Positions 6,687 through 11,044 of a stretch of DNA of 11,044 bases are shown here, one piece after another. The number at the start of each line of letters is the position of its first letter. Position 1 is the stretch's first letter. The position numbers and the translations under genes are program-made. The notes under the pieces were generated by a model that saw nothing but the letters and a program-made list of their open reading frames with translations, was not told the origin of the DNA and ran no database searches. The DNA is from Lysobacter sp. GTDB lineage: Bacteria > Pseudomonadota > Gammaproteobacteria > Xanthomonadales > Xanthomonadaceae. Location: contig JASLDW010000042.1 in assembly GCA_030151365.1 (NCBI GenBank), positions 1 through 11,044 on the forward strand. The letters run 5' to 3'.

Positions 6687-8516
6687 TTAGGCCGCGCGGC
6701 TGGCGCGCTTGCGATCGGTTTCGGTCAGGAACTTCTTGCGCAGGCGGATTTCCTTCGGGGTGACTTCGACCAGCTCGTCGTCCTCGATGAAGTCCAGCGC
6801 CTGCTCCAGCGAATACTTGATCGCCGGGGTCAGCTTGATCGCGTCGTCCTTGCCCGATGCGCGCATGTTGGTCAGCGGCTTCGGCTTGATCGCGTTGACG
6901 GTCAGGTCGTTGTCCTTGGAGTGGATGCCGACCAGCTGGCCTTCGTACACCTGGTCGCCTTCGGCGGCGAACAGGCGGCCGCGTTCCTGCAGCGGGCCCA
7001 GCGAGTACGCCGGAGTCGAACCCGCGGCATTGGCGATCATCACGCCGTTCTGGCGCTTGGCAATCGCACCGGTTTCCTTCGGGCCGTAATGGTCGAAGAC
7101 GTGGAACAGCAGGCCCGACCCCTGGGTCAGGGTGCGGAACTCGTTCTGGAAGCCGATCAGGCCACGCGCCGGGATCATGTAATCGAGGCGCACGCGACCC
7201 TTGCCGTCGGGTTCCATGTTCTTGAGCTGACCCTTGCGGATGCCGAGCTTTTCCATCACGCCGCCCTGGTGGATTTCCTCGACATCGACCACCAGCTGCT
7301 CGACCGGCTCCATCAACTGGCCATCGATTTCCTTGATGATGACTTCCGGGCGCGACACCGCGAGTTCGTAGCCTTCGCGACGCATGGTTTCGATCAGCAC
7401 CGACAGATGCAGTTCGCCACGGCCGGAGACCAGGAACTTGTCGGCGTCGGAACCTTCCTCGACCTTCAGCGCAACGTTGTGCAGCGTTTCGCGCTCGAGG
7501 CGCTCGCGCAGCTGGCGGCTGGTCAGGAACTTGCCGCCGCTCAGCTCCTTGCTGCCGGCGAATGGCGAATCGTTCACCTGGAAGGTCATGCTGATGGTCG
7601 GCTCGTCGACGGTCAGTGCCGGCAGCGCTTCCGGCGTGTCGAGCGCACACACGGTATCCGAGATGGAGAGGTCGGTGATGCCGGCGATCGCGACGATGTC
7701 GCCCGCTTCGGCCTCGTCGGTCTCGATGCGTTCCAGGCCGAGGAAGCCCAGCACCTGCACGATCTTGCCCTGGCGCTTCTTGCCTTCGCGATCGACCACG
7801 CTGACCGGCATGTTCTTCTTGACCTTGCCGCGCTGGATGCGACCGATGCCGATCAGGCCGACGAAGTTGTTGTAGTCGAGCTGGCTGATGCGCATCTGGA
7901 ACGGGCCGTCGGGATCGACATCCGGCGGTGCGACGTGCTGCATGATCGCTTCGTACAGCGGCGTCATGTCGCCTTCGCGCGCGCTGTCGTCGAGGCTGGC
8001 GTAACCGTGCAGCGCCGAGGCGTAGACGATCGGGAAGTCGAGCTGCTCGTTGGTGGCGCCGAGCTTGTCGAACAGGTCGAACACCTGGTCGATCACCCAG
8101 TCGGGGCGGGCGCCGGGGCGGTCGATCTTGTTGACCACCACGATCGGCTTGAAGCCCATCGCGAAGGCCTTCTGGGTCACGAAGCGGGTCTGCGGCATCG
8201 GGCCGTCCATCGCGTCGACCAGGATCAGCACCGAGTCGACCATCGACAGCACGCGTTCCACCTCGCCGCCGAAGTCGGCGTGCCCGGGGGTGTCGACGAT
8301 GTTGATGCGGTTGCCCTGCCAGTTGATGGCGGTGTTCTTGGCCAGGATGGTGATGCCGCGTTCCTTTTCCTGGTCGTTGCTGTCCATCGCACGCTCGGCG
8401 AGGACCGTGCGCTCGTTCAGGGTGCCGGACTGCTTCAGCAGGCAGTCGACGAGGGTGGTCTTGCCGTGGTCGACGTGGGCGACGATGGCGATGTTGCGGA
8501 GATTCTGGATGGACAT
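6687..8516 (-). CDS. typA: Translational GTPase TypA/BipA
   Basis: This 609-aa, EF-G-like GTPase binds the 70S ribosome. In E. coli it supports growth at low temperature, 50S assembly and stress or virulence traits. G motifs are all intact: G1 AHVDHGKT (13-20), G2 RGIT (53-56, switch I Thr56), G3 DTPGH (75-79), G4 NKID (129-132) and G5 SAL near 170. The EF-G-like beta-barrel domain 2 and domains III and V follow, including SGRGELHLSVLIETMRREGYE and the BipA-specific C-terminal domain, ending KFLTETDRKRASRAA. Length and N-terminus (MSIQNLRNIAIVAHVDHGKTT) are typical, fixing the start at 8516. It is divergent from ppiB, has a perfect -10 box about 50 nt upstream but no SD sequence, and heads a minus-strand cluster with thpR. 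Identity is certain. Confidence 0.97.
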   Translation of the reverse strand: MSIQNLRNIAIVAHVDHGKTTLVDCLLKQSGTLNERTVLAERAMDSNDQEKERGITILAKNTAINWQGNRINIVDTPGHADFGGEVERVLSMVDSVLILVDAMDGPMPQTRFVTQKAFAMGFKPIVVVNKIDRPGARPDWVIDQVFDLFDKLGATNEQLDFPIVYASALHGYASLDDSAREGDMTPLYEAIMQHVAPPDVDPDGPFQMRISQLDYNNFVGLIGIGRIQRGKVKKNMPVSVVDREGKKRQGKIVQVLGFLGLERIETDEAEAGDIVAIAGITDLSISDTVCALDTPEALPALTVDEPTISMTFQVNDSPFAGSKELSGGKFLTSRQLRERLERETLHNVALKVEEGSDADKFLVSGRGELHLSVLIETMRREGYELAVSRPEVIIKEIDGQLMEPVEQLVVDVEEIHQGGVMEKLGIRKGQLKNMEPDGKGRVRLDYMIPARGLIGFQNEFRTLTQGSGLLFHVFDHYGPKETGAIAKRQNGVMIANAAGSTPAYSLGPLQERGRLFAAEGDQVYEGQLVGIHSKDNDLTVNAIKPKPLTNMRASGKDDAIKLTPAIKYSLEQALDFIEDDELVEVTPKEIRLRKKFLTETDRKRASRAA

Positions 8517-8537
8517 GCGGACAGGGCCGCACAGGGC
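8517..8537 (-). repeat. Tandem GCCCTGT repeat before the typA start
   Basis: On the minus strand GCCCTGT occurs twice with a 10-nt period (plus-strand ACAGGGC at 8521-8527 and 8531-8537), ending 4 nt before the ATG. This C-rich stretch occupies the place where an SD sequence would be expected. It may be chance or part of a translational control element. Confidence 0.35.
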
Positions 8538-8563
8538 GACCGGGGCAGGAAAGTGAGCCGACT

Positions 8564-8569
8564 ATTATA
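8564..8569 (-). promoter_or_regulatory. Putative typA promoter, -10 box TATAAT
   Basis: On the minus strand a perfect TATAAT lies 47 nt upstream of the typA ATG and would give a leader of about 40 nt. No good -35 is seen at 16-18 bp (GAGCGT at 17 bp) and there is no TGn extension. The box is striking in such GC-rich sequence. The start site itself is inferred. Confidence 0.6.
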
Positions 8570-8665
8570 GCCCGAGCGGGTTCCGTACGCTCGCGTCCGC
8601 CCTTGATCGGGCGCCCAGCCGTCGCCATGTCGGTACGATATCCCCATTACCCACCGGAGTTGCCC

Positions 8666-9160
8666 ATGTCCCTGACCGCCACCATCGATACCGACCGCGG
8701 CCCGATCAAGCTCGAGCTGTACGCCGACAAGGCGCCGCTGACGGTCGCCAATTTCGTCAACCTGGCCAAGCGCGGCTTCTACGACGGGCTGAACTTCCAC
8801 CGCGTCATCAACGATTTCATGATCCAGGGCGGCTGCCCGCTCGGCACCGGCACCGGTGGCCCGGGCTATCGCTTCGAGGACGAGACCAACAACGGCGTGC
8901 GCCACGAGCGCGGCGTGATCTCGATGGCGAACGCCGGCCCGAACACCAACGGCAGCCAGTTCTTCATCACCCACATCAAGACCGATTGGCTGGACGGCAA
9001 GCACACCGTGTTCGGCAAGGTGCTGGAAGGCCTCGACGTGGTCGACGCGGTGAAGCAGGGCGACACGATCAAGTCGATCCGCATCGAAGGCGACGCCGAT
9101 GCCGCGCTGGCCGCCAAGGCGGATCGCGTGGCGGAGTGGAACAAGACGCTGGCGGCCTGA
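8666..9160 (+). CDS. ppiB: Cytoplasmic peptidyl-prolyl cis-trans isomerase B (cyclophilin)
   Basis: This 164-aa cyclophilin catalyses isomerisation of peptide bonds before proline. It has no signal peptide, so it matches the cytoplasmic PpiB type. Active-site residues align with human cyclophilin A: R46 (FHRVI), F51 and Q54 (NDFMIQGG), Q98 and F100 (NGSQFF), W108 and H113 (DWLDGKHTVFG). The Trp at the position of CypA W121 is the residue linked to cyclosporin binding, and some bacterial PpiB proteins have Phe there. The ATG at 8666 is preferred to one at 8603 because GGAG lies 6 nt upstream and the protein then starts in the usual place. It is divergent from typA across 149 bp. No strong promoter is seen on this strand; TACGAT at 8634-8639 is a possible -10 without a well-spaced -35. 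Confidence 0.95.
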   Translation: MSLTATIDTDRGPIKLELYADKAPLTVANFVNLAKRGFYDGLNFHRVINDFMIQGGCPLGTGTGGPGYRFEDETNNGVRHERGVISMANAGPNTNGSQFFITHIKTDWLDGKHTVFGKVLEGLDVVDAVKQGDTIKSIRIEGDADAALAAKADRVAEWNKTLAA

Positions 9161-9165
9161 TCGCG

Positions 9166-9193
9166 TGGGCTGCCCGCGCGTGCGGGTGGCCCA
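9166..9193 (+). terminator. GC-rich stem-loop after ppiB, possible terminator
   Basis: Arms 9166-9177 and 9182-9193 form a 12-bp stem (TGGGC, two G-T wobbles, CCCGC) with loop GCGT, starting 5 nt after the ppiB stop. No T-run follows, so it is not a canonical intrinsic terminator. It may protect the 3' end or work with Rho. Confidence 0.45.
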
Positions 9194-9240
9194 AACCCTT
9201 GCTCCACGCGGGTTTTCGCGATGCTGCAATGCGGTAGCTG

Positions 9241-9249
9241 TGCTAACAT
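9241..9249 (+). promoter_or_regulatory. Extended -10 promoter candidate for the aminotransferase gene
   Basis: TGC followed by TAACAT (9244-9249) looks like an extended -10 element, 60 nt before the ATG at 9310. The sequence at the -35 position (ATGCTG, 9221-9226) is poor, as is allowed for extended -10 promoters. A start near 9256 would give a leader of roughly 54 nt. Confidence 0.4.
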
Positions 9250-9250
9250 T

Positions 9251-9281
9251 TTCGGCTTCCGAAGGTGGGATTTCCGCCTTC
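9251..9281 (+). promoter_or_regulatory. Alternative stem-loops in the aminotransferase leader
   Basis: TTCGG (9251-9255) can pair with CCGAA (9259-9263), or GAAGGTGG (9261-9268) with CCGCCTTC (9274-9281; 8 bp, one G-T). They share 9261-9263, so only one can form. GGATTT (9268-9273) can also pair with GAATCC (9291-9296), next to the SD GGAG (9297-9300). I do not recognise a known riboswitch class. Pairings are seen; a role is inferred. Confidence 0.35.
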
Positions 9282-9309
9282 CCGACAGGTGAATCCGGAG
9301 ACCGTTCCA

Positions 9310-10509
9310 ATGCCTCAACTGTCCCAGCGCATCGGCCGCGCCAAGCCCAGTGCCATCATGCAGGTGGCCGAGAAGGCCAAGGCGCTGAAAGCCGCCGGTC
9401 GCGACATCATCAGTTTCTCGATCGGTGTTCCCAATTTCCTGCCGGGCCAGCACGTGTATGACGCCGCGCGCGACGCGCTGTCGCACGACAGCGGCCAGTA
9501 CGGCAGCAATCGCGGTTCCGACGCGCTGATCGCCGCCTTCCTCAAGCACATCGAACAGGTCGGCCTGACCGGCTACACGGCCGCTAACTGCGCCACCGGC
9601 ATCGGCGCCAAGCACGTGATCTACAACCTCGCCGAAGCGCTGCTCGACGAGGGCGACACCATCGCCTTCGCGGTGCCCTACTGGACCAGCTACCTCGATA
9701 TCGCCGACATCGTCAACGCCAAGATCGACCTGCTGGAATGCCCGCCATCGCAGGATTACAAGCTGACGCCGGCACAGCTCGACGCTGCGCTGGCGAAGAA
9801 GCCGCGCGTGTTCCTGTTCAACAACCCGAACAACCCGACCGGCATGGTCTACACGAAGGACGAGATCAGCGCGCTCGCCGACGTGATCGTCAAGCACCCG
9901 GATACCTGGGTGATCACCGACGACATCTACAACCGCATGGTGTTCGACGGCATCGGTTACCACAACTTCGTGCAGGCGCGCCCGGAACTGAAGGAGCGCG
10001 TGATCTTCATCGATTCGCTGTCCAAGACCTACGGCATGCCCGGTTGGCGCGTCGGTTTCATGGCCGGTCCGGAAGTGGTGGCGAAGGCGGTGGTGACGAT
10101 GAATTCCAACCACATCACCAACCTGCCGGAAGTGACCACGGCGGCGGCGATCGCCGCGCTCAGCGGTCCGCAGGACGTCCCGACCGAGAAGTGCGCGGAA
10201 TTCCAGGCCAAGCGCGACCAGGTGATGGCGGTGATGAACGCGATTCCCGGCATCGTCTGCCCGCGTCCGCAGGGCGCGTTCTACGTGTTCCCGGACGTCA
10301 GCGCGTATTTCGGCAAGTCGCACAACGGCAAGGCGATCGCCAACGACATCGACCTGTGCAATGCGCTGCTGGAAGCCAAGGGCGTGGCCTGCGTGCCGGG
10401 CTCGGCCTTCGGCGAGCCGCGCGCGCTGCGCATCAGCTACACCTGCCCGACGCCGCAGCTGGCGCCCGGCCTGCAACGTTTCCAGGAATTCTTCGCGGAA
10501 TTGTCCTGA
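9310..10509 (+). CDS. Class I PLP-dependent aminotransferase (probable aspartate aminotransferase)
   Basis: This 399-aa cytosolic fold-type I aminotransferase probably interconverts aspartate/2-oxoglutarate and oxaloacetate/glutamate. Key residues by motif: Schiff-base Lys239 (SLSKTYGMPGWRVGF), Asn175 in NNPNNPTG, Asp204 and Tyr207 (VITDDIYNRM) and the substrate-carboxylate Arg374 (ALRISYTCP). PYWTSY (123-128) is the cofactor-stacking segment. The stretch GQYGSNRGSDALIAAF (63-78) departs from the common Y-x-P-x-x-G-x-x-x-L-R pattern of type Ib aspartate aminotransferases, so aromatic or other substrates are possible. The ATG at 9310 has GGAG 9 nt upstream and yields the usual MPQLSQRIGRAKPSAIM start; the GTG at 9265 lies inside the leader hairpin and has no SD. 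mdh follows 25 nt later, whose product oxaloacetate would be its substrate. Family certain, substrate likely. Confidence 0.88.
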   Translation: MPQLSQRIGRAKPSAIMQVAEKAKALKAAGRDIISFSIGVPNFLPGQHVYDAARDALSHDSGQYGSNRGSDALIAAFLKHIEQVGLTGYTAANCATGIGAKHVIYNLAEALLDEGDTIAFAVPYWTSYLDIADIVNAKIDLLECPPSQDYKLTPAQLDAALAKKPRVFLFNNPNNPTGMVYTKDEISALADVIVKHPDTWVITDDIYNRMVFDGIGYHNFVQARPELKERVIFIDSLSKTYGMPGWRVGFMAGPEVVAKAVVTMNSNHITNLPEVTTAAAIAALSGPQDVPTEKCAEFQAKRDQVMAVMNAIPGIVCPRPQGAFYVFPDVSAYFGKSHNGKAIANDIDLCNALLEAKGVACVPGSAFGEPRALRISYTCPTPQLAPGLQRFQEFFAELS

Positions 10510-10534
10510 TCCCCATAAACACCGGAGTACACAC

Positions 10535-11044
10535 ATGAAAGCACCCGTTCGCGTTGCCGTTACCGGCGCCGCTGGCCAGATCGGCTACGCCCTGTTGTTC
10601 CGCATCGCTTCCGGCGAAATGCTCGGCAAGGACCAGCCGGTCATCCTGCAGATGCTCGAGCTGCCGATCGACAAGGCCCAGGCCGCGCTCAAGGGCGTGA
10701 TGATGGAGCTCGAGGACTGCGCGTTCCCGCTGCTGGCCGGCATGGTCGGCACCTCCGATCCGGAAGTCGCGTTCAAGGACGCCGACTACGCGCTGCTGGT
10801 CGGCGCGATGCCGCGCGGCCCGGGCATGGAGCGCAAGGACCTGTTGTTGAAGAACGCCGAGATCTTCACCGTGCAGGGCAAGGCGCTGAACAAGGTCGCC
10901 AGCCGCAACGTCAAGGTGCTGGTGGTCGGCAACCCGGCCAACACCAATGCCTACATCGCCATGAAGTCGGCGCCGGACCTGCCGGCGAAGAACTTCACCG
11001 CGATGCTGCGCCTCGACCACAACCGCGCGCTGTCGCAGCTGGCG
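10535..11044 (+). CDS. mdh: Malate dehydrogenase, N-terminal part (3' end outside window)
   Basis: The first 170 residues of an NAD-dependent malate dehydrogenase, which oxidises malate to oxaloacetate in the TCA cycle. It is of the longer, cytosolic-like type found in xanthomonads, not the E. coli type. The Rossmann motif GAAGQIG spans 11-17 and the acidic Glu42 at the end of strand 2 fits NAD rather than NADP. The substrate-binding arginines are in the mobile loop MPRGPGMERKD (R94, R100). Asn133 is in VGNPANTNA. Asp161 and Arg164 of the LDHNRA motif are present; the catalytic His lies beyond the window. The ATG at 10535 has GGAG 7 nt upstream. It starts 25 nt after the aminotransferase stop with no promoter seen between, so the two are probably co-transcribed. 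Confidence 0.96.
   Translation, partial: MKAPVRVAVTGAAGQIGYALLFRIASGEMLGKDQPVILQMLELPIDKAQAALKGVMMELEDCAFPLLAGMVGTSDPEVAFKDADYALLVGAMPRGPGMERKDLLLKNAEIFTVQGKALNKVASRNVKVLVVGNPANTNAYIAMKSAPDLPAKNFTAMLRLDHNRALSQLA

Noticed and set aside
6309..8570. Open frame of 753 codons on the plus strand opposite typA and thpR
   Set aside because: It is antisense to two clear genes. Its length comes from the GC-rich codon pattern of typA, and its product is low-complexity (His/Asp/Leu/Val-rich) without a recognisable domain or RBS.
5971..8628. Open frame of 885 codons on the minus strand overlapping typA in another frame
   Set aside because: The product is Arg/Pro/Gly-rich and looks like an out-of-frame reading of typA and thpR. 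No RBS or domain is visible.
8603..8665. Upstream ATG for ppiB giving a 21-residue extension
   Set aside because: The extension is not signal-like and has no SD. The GGAG at 8656-8659 sits correctly for the ATG at 8666, which gives the normal PpiB N-terminus.
8866..10536. Open frame of 556 codons antisense to ppiB and the aminotransferase
   Set aside because: Same pattern of antisense GC-rich shadow; the sense-strand genes have intact motifs along the whole length.

Overview
The window looks like core chromosome of a high-GC gammaproteobacterium of the Xanthomonadaceae/Lysobacteraceae type (Xanthomonas, Lysobacter, Luteimonas or Stenotrophomonas relatives). This rests on the GC-rich codon use, the rpoA-rplQ end of a ribosomal protein operon, a class II DAHP synthase, a Stenotrophomonas Pam-like exported peptide amidase, and an aminotransferase and malate dehydrogenase of the kind I associate with xanthomonads. 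The genus cannot be fixed from this sequence alone. I see no mobile element, phage gene, CRISPR array, tRNA or rRNA.

Left block, + strand (1-3889): the 3' end of rpoA, a 187-nt spacer holding a perfect 11-bp stem-loop, rplQ, and a strong intrinsic terminator. A tight set follows: dsbB (quinone-linked disulfide oxidase), a class II DAHP synthase overlapping dsbB by ATGA, and, 5 nt later, an exported Asp-box (YCF48-like) beta-propeller protein with four cysteines.

Middle block, - strand (3893-8516), read from right to left: typA/bipA (ribosome-associated GTPase), a ThpR-like 2H phosphoesterase 9 nt after it, a DUF2127-like membrane protein, and an exported amidase-signature peptide amidase. 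The block converges on the left block with only 3 bp between stop codons. typA has a perfect TATAAT -10 box but no visible Shine-Dalgarno sequence.

Right block, + strand (8666-11044): ppiB (cytoplasmic cyclophilin), divergent from typA; then a class I aminotransferase with a structured leader; then mdh 25 nt downstream, cut by the window end. The last two enzymes share oxaloacetate if the aminotransferase uses aspartate.

I found no convincing undescribed system. The points worth a second look are regulatory and organisational: the rpoA-rplQ hairpin, the cramped terminator/mini-ORF/dsbB junction, the dsbB-DAHP synthase-propeller gene set, the SD-less typA leader, and the alternative hairpins before the aminotransferase.
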